From positions 1 to 64,000 of the forward strand of contig JBBHKE010000450.1 of NCBI GenBank assembly GCA_037447655.1: a DNA stretch of 64,000 nucleotides, in the 5' to 3' direction. Shown one piece after another: positions 22,839 to 33,571 of this stretch. The stretch's first letter is position 1. Every line of letters starts with the position of its first letter. The notes beneath the pieces were generated by a model that was not told where the DNA came from, did no database searches, and was given only the letters and a program-made list of their open reading frames with translations. Position numbers and translations under genes: made by a program. Source of the stretch: Zygnema cylindricum. Its lineage: Eukaryota > Streptophyta > Zygnematophyceae > Zygnematales > Zygnemataceae.

Positions 22839-24396
22839 AGAGGTTCCGGTGGAAGACAACCATTAATGAGGAGATGGCTTCGATTATGGCAGCGAATACG
22901 TGGGAATTGGTGGACTCTCCCCCTAATAGGAAGCCAATCGGGTGTAAGTGGGTATTCAAATTTAAACTCAACACGGATAACACCATTGAGCGCTACAAGG
23001 CTCGGTTAGTGGCGAAGTGACTTATCCAGAAAGAGGGAATTGACTACGCAGAGAATTTTGCTCCGGTCATCAGGTTTCCTTATGTTCGGATACTTCTCAG
23101 TTTGGCAGCAGAAGACATGGAAGTGTGTCAGGTGGACATCAAGACGGCCTTCCTATATGGAGAGTTGGAAGAGGAGATATTTATGCGACATCCCAAAGGA
23201 CTTCTGGAGCAAGAGGAGGAGAGCAAGGTATACCGATTAATCAAATCTTTGTATGGGCTAAAACAAGCGCCCCGGCAATAGAACAAGAAGCTCGATGAGT
23301 CTCTTACAGGTTTACGATATTTTCGGATCAGCTCACATCACTCAATTTATTAATTTGAAGATGAGGAAGGAATTATTTTTATTGCAATTTATTTGATGGT
23401 TTGCTCGTTATATATAAATCTATGGATAAAGTAAATAAGTTGAAAAGTGATCTAAGAGGAAGATTTGAGATGAAAGATACGGGAGAAGCAAGATATATTT
23501 GGGAATTCAGGTATAGAGAGAGACAGAGATAGAAAGATAATTATATTAACTCAAAAAAAGGCCATTGGAAACATATTAGAAAAATTCCACATGGACAAGG
23601 CTAATAGTTGAACACTCCTATGGAACAAAAGAAGGGAAGTGAGGTGAGTGTGGAAGCGGGAGTTATAATCTTGGATGATGAGATAGGACTGGAAGAGAAA
23701 AGGTTTATGCAGACCATCCCTTATAGACAAGAAGTGGGCAGCCTAATATATTTCATGAATTGTACCTGTTCGGACATAGCCGCAGCAGTAGGAGTACTAA
23801 GTAGGAGTCTGAATGCTCCCACTAAGAAAGATTGGGAGGCAGCTAAGAGAGTCCTTAGATATCTCATAGGGACTAGAGATCTATGGTTGCATTTTAGTGG
23901 GAACAATACTGACATCACCACTTGGAGTGATGTCAGCTACGGGGATGCTCCTATGAGGAGATGCACGTCTGGGTATGTATTGTATGTCGGTAACAGGGTT
24001 TGCTGTTGGAGCAGCAAGCAGCAAAAGGCCATTGCTCAGTCCACCATGGAGGTTGAGTACATGGCCTCTTGCTCTGCTATAAAAGAATTAATGTGGGTCA
24101 AGTCCTTGCTAGGTGAACTTGGTCATCTTAAGAGTGGTGTTCAGAAAGTATTTTGTGAGAATCAGGCAGCTATTACCATTTCTGCCAATCGTAAGCACCA
24201 TTTTAAAGCAAAACACATGGACATTAGACTTAGCTTTGTTAGGGAGAAGGTAGAAGACAGAATAATCAGTTTAGAATATAGACCACATTGTGAAACGATA
24301 GCAGATATGATGACCAAATTGTGCCTTCCCCTAAGCTTAATTTTTGCAGGGAGACGTGTGGTCTGAAATTAAAAGGTGACTAGAAAATAAGGGGAG
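22839..24396 (+). pseudogene. Copia A reverse transcriptase and RNase H remnant
   Basis: Resumes in the frame left at 15226: RWKTTINEEMASIMAANTW, then WVFKFKLNTDNTIERYKARL, TGA at 23018-23020, then EGIDYAENFAPVIRF and [10 protein letters not shown]-stop. The YVDD region has a one-base deletion (about 23388) and reads as D-G. The last frame, 23608-24366, holds RNase H: TTWSDVSYGDAPMRRCTSGY, QSTMEVEYMAS, CENQAAITIS (usual CDN changed to CEN) and KHMDIRLSFVREK. Ends at the polypurine tract. Confidence 0.9.
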
Positions 24397-25430
24397 TGTA
24401 GAAATTAATGGTTTTTTTTAGTATTTATTAGGTCTAAATTAATTAGAGAAAAGAAGCTGAGGCAGTCTCTCTCTTCAGCTCCCACACTTGTCGCAGTCAC
24501 GGAAAGTTTAAGAGGGTGATAGAGCCATGGCTGCCTGTGCTATCTAGAGAGAGACGAGCAGATGGTTTAGTAGATTTACTAAAAGTGTACTTGACAGGCG
24601 CAGGATTTGATCGTGGTACCTACCGTTTGTGAAGCTAGCCGATAACTGTTAGCTTTATCGTACAAGTTTAGGATCGGTGCCGAGACATACAGGGTTTGAC
24701 AGATATTTATACTGTGTCGCGTAAACAAATTCATTTAGTTGAAACTATAGACGTCACGCATGGATATAGTTTTGTAAAGTACAATTACGGTACAAAACCA
24801 AACAGGTAGCGCGCATTTTATTACGAAAATAAAACAAATATCGCGCAAGTATTTATGACGGCTACAATTGAAATCCGGTTTAATCGGACGGCCGCAAAGC
24901 ATGCCGAGATCGAGGAATAGGTATTTGGCGGTTTGCGGTCGACGTTATATCAATTAACACGTGGCATAACCACATTGGATTACGGCATCTCCAAGGATTA
25001 CAGAAACGAATCGAGATATGACATGTGTCGACTGGTTCGCCATGTCGTACAATGGCCGTACAAAAAGTACACCGGCACCAGTACCTTTTTGTACGATACA
25101 ATATTTTGATTGGTGTTGTACTTCAGTAGATAGAGTTTTAGAGAGAGATAGAACTTAGAAAAATTGGTAGATAGGACCCTCTCTCCAGGAGAGCTCCTGT
25201 ACAAAAGGTCAACTTTGACTCTTCATAACTTACTGCTCAGGGGAGCAAATTCAAAGATTCTTTTTGCTATAGACTTAAGGGAGTCTTGCCTTTACAGGGG
25301 TGAAGGTGGTTAGAGTTTTTGTCTGCCAGGGTGGCAGTTATTCTTGCTGAAACACAAAGGGGTCAGGGTTATCCTAGAGGCTTCGTGTGAGCTGCCTACT
25401 TTGAGGACCTATGGAGGTCTCAGAGTTGCA
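24397..25430 (+). repeat. 3' LTR of copia A
   Basis: 1034 bp, TGTAGAAATTAATGG to CAGAGTTGCA. Near its end ATGGAGGTCTCAGAGTTGCA keeps an ATG and open frame at the same place as the gag start of D. A segment at about 24600-24700, read on the minus strand, has a GGATAAAGCTAAC word and a GATCAAATC word resembling a tRNA-like block (see 29849-29912). Confidence 0.9.
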
Positions 25431-25435
25431 TATAT

Positions 25436-26214
25436 ATATGTATATATAAATATATTTATATATAAATATATTCTTAAGTTATTGGGTGAATCCAGGGATC
25501 GGCCGAATTCACGTTTGTGTTCAGATTAAGTTTGATTCAGTTTGAATTTGTGTTTAAATTATTTATTATCTAGTTTAGGTGTGCATTAAGTCTTTGTTAC
25601 CTATCGATGAACAATTGGTGTTTGTTATGTAAGTATTAATTCGTGTCATTTGGAGATGTACAGTTGATTAGTCATTTAGTGCGTAGATTGTGTACGATGT
25701 TTAGGTCCAGCGCACGATTAAGTTTGGCTCACTTATGTTTTATTAGTCGCCCACTTTTGCTTCGGCGCCTTTGTCTTGTCATTGTGAGTGGAGTCACATT
25801 GAAGTTAGAGGAAAAAGTCGTGCAAATTAAGTCTTCCTTTGAGCTCATATTTAAAGAGAAATCTGAGTCCAGGATTATAATACGCCTGATAGTAGATGCA
25901 TCATGCGTGGAAAAAATGACGCATCACAGTTAAGTGAGAAAAGAGTAGGGAATAAGTTAGTGAGAGAAGTGAAAGTAAGGGTGTGTGTGAGAAAAAGTGA
26001 TGTGAGTAAGAAGAGTGAAAGTGAGAGTGAAAGTTTGTTAATTAGAAAGCCTTCGACTAAATAAAGTTACATTTGGTTGATGTAGGTTGTTGTGAGGTTG
26101 TGAGACTGTTTTGTTAAGCTTACATTGTGCATATTATTTCTGTCAGGTTTGTTTTGAGTTCATTTTTTTATCACACTATATATATATATGCATGCACATG
26201 TATGTACATATACA
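25436..26214. other. Intergenic, nothing recognised
   Basis: A TA-rich run lies next to A (25436-25470), and a GTGAGAG/GAAAGTGAG purine-rich stretch at about 25940-26035. The 96-codon frame at 25643-25933 has no recognisable domain. Confidence 0.5.
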
Positions 26215-26224
26215 TTCTGAAATT

Positions 26225-27160
26225 ATGGGGGCTCCATAGCCGCCTTGAATGCATAACTCAACCTAAGCCTCTTAGATAGCCTAAATCCACATTAGTTTGA
26301 CAAAGTATAGCTGCCACCCCAGCAAGCAATTATTCTTACCAACTTCTCCCTAGTGAAGGCATGGCTCCTTTGATTCGTAGCAAAAGAGCCACTAAAAACA
26401 CTCAACCAAGCGGAAAGTTATGGATGTTCAAAGTCACCATCTTTATACAGATGCTCTTTGAGAGAGAGGGACTAGAAAAATTTCTAAGTTCCTAAATCCT
26501 ACTCACAACCCCTATCTAGTAAATTATCTACCAATAAGATAACTCTAACGTATAGTTTGTACATGGGACAATACATTAGTTGTGGTACGGTTTGTACGAT
26601 TTCAGTACGACACCAATGAGGATGATATACTTTACTTATTCGACCCCATGGTTTTCTCCGTCTCCCTCTGCCAACCTCTTGCGACCTGCCACGTGCCAAT
26701 CTGTCGGCTCTTTGGCATAAGCTGCCAAAAGAGCCATTCGGGTATATTGGCGCCGACGCGGATAGTCCGCTCGTAATTTTCCAATCGATGTCGTCCTTTG
26801 ATTTCGGCGGCGTGCAGAATGTTTTTTGCGGCCGTTTGTACTTTTTGGCTGTCTTACTTTTCCCATTCTGTGTTCACCATTTTGTAGGTTCGTCATTAAA
26901 TGAAAATATGTGCGTATGAAATGTGTATATATTTATCGAACCATGTATCAGTATCAACTTTTCTACGACTCAACGGATAAGGCAAACGCCTAAGCGAATT
27001 CCGTATGACCCATGATCAAATCATGATCCGTCCGCAACGTTTGTGAAGTACTCTTTTTGTCTCTCTCTCTCCCTCTCTTTAGTTTGCACCTTGTGTGCTA
27101 AAGAGGCAGCCATGGTGGCTCTCGGCCTAACTTCTCATTCCTATCAAAAGTCTTGGAAAT
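26225..27160 (-). repeat. Diverged copia LTR fragment (A/D family)
   Basis: In minus orientation it shares ordered words with A and D LTRs: CTGCCACCCCAGCAAGCAA (26310), CTCACAACCCCTATCTA (26503), GCCAAAAGAGCCATTCGG (26726) and CCATGGTGGCTC (27110). Neither terminus is clear, so it is a fragment or badly decayed solo LTR. Confidence 0.55.
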
Positions 27161-27696
27161 AAACGAGTGACCTGAGAATTACTTTTTCAGCACATTCATT
27201 ACGAACATAATTTTGTAATAATTTTAAGCAACATTTGTAATGTAGAAAAGAATTTGAAAAAAAACACATAAAATTGTTGTTTTATTTTTTCTTTTAACAT
27301 ACCTTAAAACGAACGATTGAAAATTTCATTTCAAGCAATAGACATTAATCGTTTTTTAGTTTTTTTATTTTATTTTACATCGCATAAAATATATTTCACA
27401 ATTATACTATAGTAATTTAAAATTACTTCCGGTTCGCCACGCTCTCACGAAAGAAAATTGTGCCACAAAAAAGGTTCGCGCAAATATTGACATTTTTGTC
27501 TTTTATGTCTTGTTAGTACATAAGAATATGTTTATAGATCGTAGTAACATTAGAAGAAAATCCTACCATCAAAACCGCGATGGTAAAACCATGAAAGTAC
27601 AAAACTTGATTGAAATGGAAAATTGTTCACTACCATTAAAAACTACAATTGGAAATCCCCAAAGTACGTACGAGACCTACAAAAGATAAGCAACAC
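27161..27696. other. AT-rich intergenic
   Basis: No gene or repeat boundary recognised. Confidence 0.5.
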
Positions 27697-27699
27697 TAA

Positions 27700-28419
27700 G
27701 GGTGGCGTTCGTTCTGGAAAGTCTAAAATTGTACTGCCAACTCTACCTTACGAGGTGTTATAACTTAGACGATGTTATATCGCGTAATGCTTGTAAACCA
27801 TGTGTTCCAAATTATGTGGCAACACGTAAGTTATAATAAGATTTGGGAATCTTTGAAGATTTTTGACAACGACCAATTTTAACTCAAAATCTTCATTTGC
27901 GTTCCATGTACGTGCATACCAAGTCACCGTACCACACCATTTGTTTACTTTCCAAACGCCTTATCTTCTACACCAACTCCTCTTTTAGGATTTCTTCTTT
28001 TCAAAATAAAAAGAACGTCACAAAAAAATGTTACCAATAATAGTCTGATGAATGAGTGTTACGAGATAACTTTCCTATTTTCGGTTAGATTTTGAAAGGC
28101 ACACATCATGCCTAAATTCTGAGACTTGTTCGTTGTACATCATGACACGTAGGTTAGTCGTTCAGCGTATTGCACCTTTTTTTCTTCTTTAGCTAACAAC
28201 TGAACTCGTCGAGGTGGGTTGTCAACTTCAAATAAAATGAAGCAAATGCATAAGAAATAAGTATTCTAAGGTCATTTTTACCTCCAACATCTTCAAAGAG
28301 TATTTATAAGATTCTGTTTAATGTTACTTACGTATAAAAACAAAATAAGCATTAAGGCTTGGTACAAGTAGGCACGAATTTTGCTAAATTACCCCACTTT
28401 TCGTTTGATGGCGTCACCC
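27700..28419. mobile_element. PIF/Harbinger-like MITE P3
   Basis: Left terminus GGGTGGCGTTCGTTCTGG after TAA (27697-27699). The right end reads inward as GGGTGACGCCATCAAACG and is followed by TAG, one base off TAA. Subterminal ACGAAAAGTGGGG matches P1, P4 and P5. 720 bp, non-coding. Confidence 0.75.
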
Positions 28420-28721
28420 TAGGAGCAAAAACAACAAAAAAAAAATGAAGAATAATAAACATCAAGACCAAACTACAAGAGCAATAAAACCCCCGCAGTA
28501 TTAAAGTTTAAAAAAAAAAATGCGTCGGCAACCCATGGCCTAAAACAAGTCCACATAAAAGGTTTAATAACAAATATCATCAATGTACACAAGGTGGCAT
28601 GGAGGTAAATCTCACAGTCCAGGACCATCATTCACCACCATACTTTATCTGAGAATGGTCGATACTTGGGATTGTTGAAGGTCAACAACAATACTTTGGC
28701 GTTAAAAAGATAACATGAGAG
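28420..28721. other. Intergenic, nothing recognised
   Basis: A-rich sequence downstream of the RT-type pseudogene; possibly its 3' tail. Confidence 0.4.
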
Positions 28722-29123
28722 TCAAGGAAGGGCTACCAAGTCCCTAACCTTAAGAAAACGTCGAGCCCAATCACGGATGATGTTGTCAAACGACGATTCC
28801 AAAGTCCCACCTATCTCCAAAGCAAATGGTATGAAGTTGTCGGCTACGTCCCGGTGAGCGTAATCGCATTCTTTAGAGGCCATTACATCTTGAGCCGCAA
28901 CACTAGAATGTAATGTTGCACGCATTAAAAATTGAAGTCTTGCAGAGGCGGCTGGAACTACATCCCCCAGTGTTCTCTTTGCACTTCCCAAAAGAACAAG
29001 ACCAACCCCAAGGTCGTGTACTCCCCTAGATTGAAAACGTGGCAAGAGGATATGCAACACCTCACTCTTCATGTACACTGCTTTACTACGTACTTAGGCA
29101 ATTTCATCCTGAACCGTATCATG

Positions 29124-30138
29124 TGCAATTCTGTGTCCTCCATTGGACACATAATTCAAAAAGTCTCTAGATAGCTTTTGACTAACCCTTCTTCAACTAG
29201 AAACGTTGCTACCCAAGCAAGCAAATAGACTATCTCACTGCACCCATGTGCAGTGTGGACTCCCTTGAGTCCGCAGCAAGAAGAATCAATTAAAACGCCC
29301 AACCAGGTGATTAACTTTTCAAGTGGCAAAGATGCCAATTTTTATACAAGCTCACTGGGAGAGAGGCGGCTACCTCCTCAATCCTCTAAGTCCTAAACCC
29401 CTCTCACAACCCCTATCTATTGATGTATGAACAAATCAGAGAACTGTACAATACAGAGAGGTACTATGGTCGATGTCCTTTCTGTACAGCCTGTGTACGA
29501 TAGGGCCATGGAGTAGACATTTGTCTCCTCCACACTTGTTCCCATGCTCCCCTAGATTCCCGCTTTCCAGTTCTATTGTGCCATGTGGCGCCAGGTCATG
29601 TCACGACCAAAAACCACCAAAGTGGTTATTCCGGGGTCTCGACAATGATGCGTGCCGTCAAATGTAAACCGGCTTTTAATATTAGCCGTTAAAACAAATG
29701 TTTGGTACATTTAATTTGTGTGGGGTTTTGTTCGCACTATATTACAACGAGTCCCTATGCTTGTTATCTCTAATTTCGTTAACCAGATTAAGGTTCCTTA
29801 GCAATGTCTTCATAAAAATTAATCCTTATATACTCTTATGAACTTCTACGACAGACCGGTTAGAGCTGACGGCTACGCCTTGCTCTGCCGGTTGAAGGTT
29901 TGAATCCTGTCGGACTTAACCTTTTCGTTAAGAGTGACTTATATCACTCTACAGTTGTTCCAGTGTAGCTAAGGCAGCCATGGCTCCACCACTCTCTCTC
30001 ACCTTCAGTGACTACAAGTAGTATGGGGGCTAGAGAGAGATGGTGGAGGCAGACTGCATGCGCTTTCACTTAATCCCTGCGCTTTCACTTAATCTATTCA
30101 GACCTGAAAAATACCCTCTAAATCTATTAATTTCAACA
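29124..30138 (-). mobile_element. Solo LTR of the A/D copia family
   Basis: 1015 bp. On its own strand it starts TGTTGAAATTAATAG and ends CACAGAATTGCA, flanked by exact TCATG duplications (29119-29123 and 30139-30143). The ATG near its 3' end (ATGGAGGACACAGAATTGCA) matches the gag-start position of D. It interrupts the RT-type pseudogene. Confidence 0.92.
29849..29912 (+). other. tRNA-like segment inside the solo LTR, antisense to it
   Basis: CGACAG (29849-29854) can pair with CTGTCG (29907-29912) as a 6-bp acceptor-like stem. Between them are a box-A-like GGTTAGAGCTGACGG and, at 29898-29908, GGTTTGAATCC, a 10-of-11 match to the Pol III box B. At 64 nt it is too short for a working tRNA, and the D and anticodon arms are poor. 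It may be a relic or a Pol III promoter. Confidence 0.35.
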
Positions 30139-30560
30139 TCATGTATTGTTGTGCGCTCCCCACCCTGTGAACAACAGAGCAAATGGAGGCCATGCTCATC
30201 GATATGTTGGTCATAAATGTAACAAGGTTTACCTAAAGAGATGAGTGTGGCAAGCAAATTGGTAAGCAGAGTGTAGAAGGAAATTTTTAAGAAGATCAAC
30301 ATAGTGAGGAAAATATAGGAGTAGCGACGAGCCAAGCCCTAATACCTTGTCTTAAATAAGAGCCAAATCAAGCTTGCGCTTCATCCATAGGCAGATCCCT
30401 AAAAAGGATCATGAAGTCAGCAACTACCTTATCAGTGATATGTTGCTGCACCCTAGAAAATTTGTTGGTGGTGAGGGAAAAAAATGGAGGAACAACATTT
30501 TGGGCTTCAACAAGCAAAACTAAACGAGTAGAAAATAATGATTGTTGAAATGATAATGAG

Positions 30561-31018
30561 TAGTGTTGTGTATCGGTAAGAATTTGCCGATAACCGATAT
30601 GGGCATTTTTTCGGGTAGTTGATAATCGATATATCGGTATGGAGATATATGTACGGTCCGTACAGATAAACGTACGGCCAGTTCACTCAACTGTACTTGT
30701 TATTCCCCTGACGCCCTACTCACAATCCCTATCTTCAGAGGTGCCTACCAATCAGATCATTTGTACAAGCCAAAAGTACATTAGCCGGCATAAAATATGT
30801 ACGGCTTTAGTACGGCTCCAGTTAAAACGACGTACCTTTCACATTCGACGCCATGGCTTTGTCCTTTTTTTCCTTGGGATCCATTGGAAACCTGCCACGT
30901 GTACTCCTGACAGAAAGTACAGAAAGTACAAATATATCGATAACTCTAACCGTTCGATAACCGACAACTATCGGTATCGGTGTTATCTCGATAATTTTTT
31001 TACCGATACACAGCACTA
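30561..31018. mobile_element. Non-autonomous hAT element H2
   Basis: Inverted ends TAGTGTTGTGTATCGGTAA and TTACCGATACACAGCACTA, with an exact 8-bp duplication ATAATGAG at 30553-30560 and 31019-31026. Same family as H1. The 30700-30800 interior has CTCACAATCCCTATCTTC and CTACCAATCAGATCA, close to words in copia LTRs (26503, 29405, 37830). Confidence 0.9.
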
Positions 31019-31026
31019 ATAATGAG

Positions 31027-31705
31027 CCTTCGTCGACAATACAGTCTCATGGGCCAAGATAGGACTATCGTCCACCACAAACCTTAAACTAATGACGGAT
31101 GCTACCACAACCTCGAATTAATGATGGATGTCACGAGAGCTCGATTACCCAAATAAACGGTTGGTGCTATGGTGGCAAGAGGACATAAAAGAAGACCTCG
31201 AAAGGAGTCGAGTAAAGTAGGGTTATGAGGAGCAAGGATCCATTTTAGACAAAAGTGTGTATGTGAAAATTGCGGTTGGCAACTCGATAAGCCCAAATTT
31301 GTGTGAAAAGTCCTCATACAACATCACTAAAATCTTGTGTGGTGTGAATTGGTTGCGAACCTACCAAAAATTTATGTGTGACTCCATTTGACGCACCGAA
31401 ATTTGATCAATTGATAAGAGATACAAAAACAAAAAATAGCAATGGCGAGAGATTTTGTAGGGTTTACATTTGTAGTCTGTCGATCTTTTAATCATAAATT
31501 TAGAAATTGTTTTGTAATATACTGCTATAATATGGACTTTGTAGAAAGAGTCCTACGCTTATGGTTCTATGATGTGTGGTTATAAAATTGTGCATTTGGA
31601 CTAAAGTTCTTGCTCACCAAAGTACTGACCCGATTCTAATACAAGGCATGGCATACTAAAAACCGTACAAACTATTAATACGATGCAGGATATAGTATTT
31701 ATTTA
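31027..31705. other. Intergenic, possibly more of the RT-type relic
   Basis: No recognisable domain. The minus-strand frame 31102-31317 could be upstream sequence of the 28722-30540 pseudogene displaced by H2, but I cannot show this. Confidence 0.35.
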
Positions 31706-31713
31706 TAGTGATA

Positions 31714-32480
31714 CATAGTTGTTCAAACCGTTTAGTGTAAACAATTTTATCGCGATGAATTATACGTAACGAACGCATTGAACGATTTGAAAAAATCGTT
31801 AAATCGTTAATGAATTTTCATCTGTACTATTCCGAATATGTAAAAAAAAACGCATATATCGCAATATGTAAGTTTTTCGTTAAATGAGCACTAAACAATT
31901 TTAGATATTTAGATATATATATCACACTGCGCTTGTGTATCGGAATTTCCTCATTGACTAGTAGCGGTAAATTGTACAATAGATTCTTTCGAAGTAGCAT
32001 AATGCCAGGTTCAAATCTTGGCTATTGCAAAAAAAATCTCAAAGTTTGTCTATCAGATACCATCTTATCCTTTATCTTATCTGTTATCTTATCTGTATTC
32101 TATGGCGGCTTCTTTCAAAAAAAATGAAAAAAAAACGCTCGTACAATTTTCAAACTTACCGTGCCCAAATAGTGTGACATTTCAACGTCTTTTTTTGAAA
32201 ATATCCGTACATTTTGAATAAAATTACGTACATGTCCCATGAAACTTCTGTTCAGTTTACTGGAAAGAAAGTGCTAATAAATTCGATGTATGTTTTTGTC
32301 AAATTCTGTATATTTCTGTAACAGTACATTTTACGGGAAATACTGTACTTTTCCAGTAAATTGGTTGTTCAGTTTACCGAACAGAAAGTACATCGCGTTA
32401 TTTTGAGATTTTTTCAACAGTCACGAATTATACGTAGAAACCCGAAAAATTGAAAAAATCGCACGATTTGAACAACAACG
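31714..32480. mobile_element. hAT-like element T2
   Basis: Left terminus CATAGTTGTTCAAACCG; right end reads inward CGTTGTTGTTCAAATCG. An exact 8-bp duplication, TAGTGATA, lies at 31706-31713 and 32481-32488. Colinear with T1 over most of its length. Confidence 0.88.
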
Positions 32481-32491
32481 TAGTGATAGTA

Positions 32492-32720
32492 CAGTACACC
32501 GCAAATCCTAATTAGAGTAAATAACGCTAACTCGATCGCCCTAAATTTTTACTCTATCACGTTAAATAGAGTAAATGATTCTAACTTTTTCATTATACTA
32601 TTTTAGGTAAGGTTTAGTTAGCGTTAATAATTATAATATAGGTTCATTTTAAATAGTGTGGAGTACGGACGACGTATGACCGTGCTATATTGTACTTTTT
32701 TAAATAAAAAGGTACAATTA
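32492..32720. repeat. Left half of an X-type MITE
   Basis: CAGTACACCGCAAATCC follows TA at 32490-32491, and the interior (AATTAGAGTAAAT, TCACGTTAAATAGAG) matches the left half of the X copy at 50477-50979. No right terminus is found downstream, so it is truncated. Confidence 0.55.
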
Positions 32721-33391
32721 CCGATTTAATAGACTCACGGTCGCACATGGAGTCGCAATAAACAAAAAGACTCAATCATATCAAAAAAAAATTGTTCGCA
32801 TATCTCTCGTCCGTCGACAACGTTGTCGTCAGTGTGAAAATTTGACTTAATTTACATATTAGAAGTTTATACTACAACGACGAAAACACGTGTTTGCCTG
32901 TATTTTTATAATTACTTTGTAACTTATGTTTGACGTTCCACGTATTTAGTTAGAATACAAAACTTCGCACCATTTTCATTAAAAATTTATTCTAATATAA
33001 GATCGCGTCTGTTTTAGCTAAAATATTAATTCTAAAAAAACCAAAATTATCAAAATGCACCTTGAAAGAGTAACTTTTAACTGTAATATGGGTCTTTTAC
33101 CATAATGGCACATTAAATAGAGTGAACATACAGACAAAAATTGAATAAATATACATACATTTGGCGTGGTTGATATATTCGTGAGGTAACGCCAAATGCG
33201 GACAGACGTCACAAAATATAATCTCTTTGGACCAATCGCAAGTCACGCTTTTTATGTCCAATCGCAGTTGGTCTTCCCTTTTTTTTTCCCTGTGGAATTT
33301 GACGACTGCACCGCCATCCTGTCTGCGCCCCCATCCTTAAAAAAAAAATCCAACAGGGATCTGTGAGAATCTCGCTTCCTCTTTCACCTCT
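32721..33391. other. Intergenic, nothing recognised
   Basis: AT-rich to about 33200; then a more GC-balanced segment with CCAATCGCA words at 33231-33275 precedes the possible exon at 33392. Confidence 0.4.
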
Positions 33392-33571
33392 ATGGATTGC
33401 ACGTTGCCCACGTCATTGCTCCCTTCCTCCTTCACCTCCATGGATTGCACGTCGCCCACGTCATGGATTTCCTGCCGTCGGCTTGCTTTTTTAGGGTGCT
33501 TACTTTTTAGGGTTTTGTTGTACGAGATGGCGGACATTTTGCTGCCAGCCAACTCCACCATTGATGACGAG
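33392..33571 (+). other. Possible orphan first exon
   Basis: An open frame from ATG 33392 runs 60 codons to GACGAG|GTAAGA, a good 5' splice site. It contains an imperfect in-frame duplication (MDCTLPTS and MDCTSPTS). An alternative start at 33527 has a strong plant context (GAGATGGCG) and gives MADILLPANSTIDDE. I recognise no family and find no convincing second exon before 35.5 kb. The complementary strand is also open over this stretch. It may be a captured or dead exon. Confidence 0.25.

Larger units (their letters stand above)
13911..25430 (+). mobile_element. Copia retrotransposon A (host of a nested element)
   Basis: Starts TGTAGAAATTAATGG and ends CAGAGTTGCA, flanked by TATAT at 13906-13910 and 25431-25435. 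The 3' LTR is complete (24397-25430, preceded by the polypurine tract AAAATAAGGGGAG), while the 5' LTR keeps only its first 365 bp or so. A deletion then joins LTR directly to the integrase core. Element B (15227-22838) is inserted in pol, between integrase and reverse transcriptase. LTR family matches D (37548-49474) and solo LTR 29124-30138. Confidence 0.92.
28722..30540 (-). pseudogene. C-terminal part of an RT-type ORF, split by a solo LTR
   Basis: Read right to left, 30540-30139 gives EAQA-stop-FGSYLRQGIRAWLVATP, then ISLGKPCYIYDQHIDEHGLH and LLCCSQGGERTTIHD (a Cys/His zinc-binding array). After the LTR, 29123-28722 continues TVQDEIA and then HILLPRFQSRGVHDLGVGLV, ASKECDYAHRDVADNFIPFA and LEIGGTLESSFDNIIRDWAR. 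The order (GxGAWL-like motif, CxxxD-HGxHxLxC, H-D, LLP, K-x-x-x-Y, F-P-L-E) resembles the end of RT-like ORFs scattered in plant, algal and oomycete genomes; that resemblance is from memory. Stops and frameshifts make it a relic. Confidence 0.55.
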
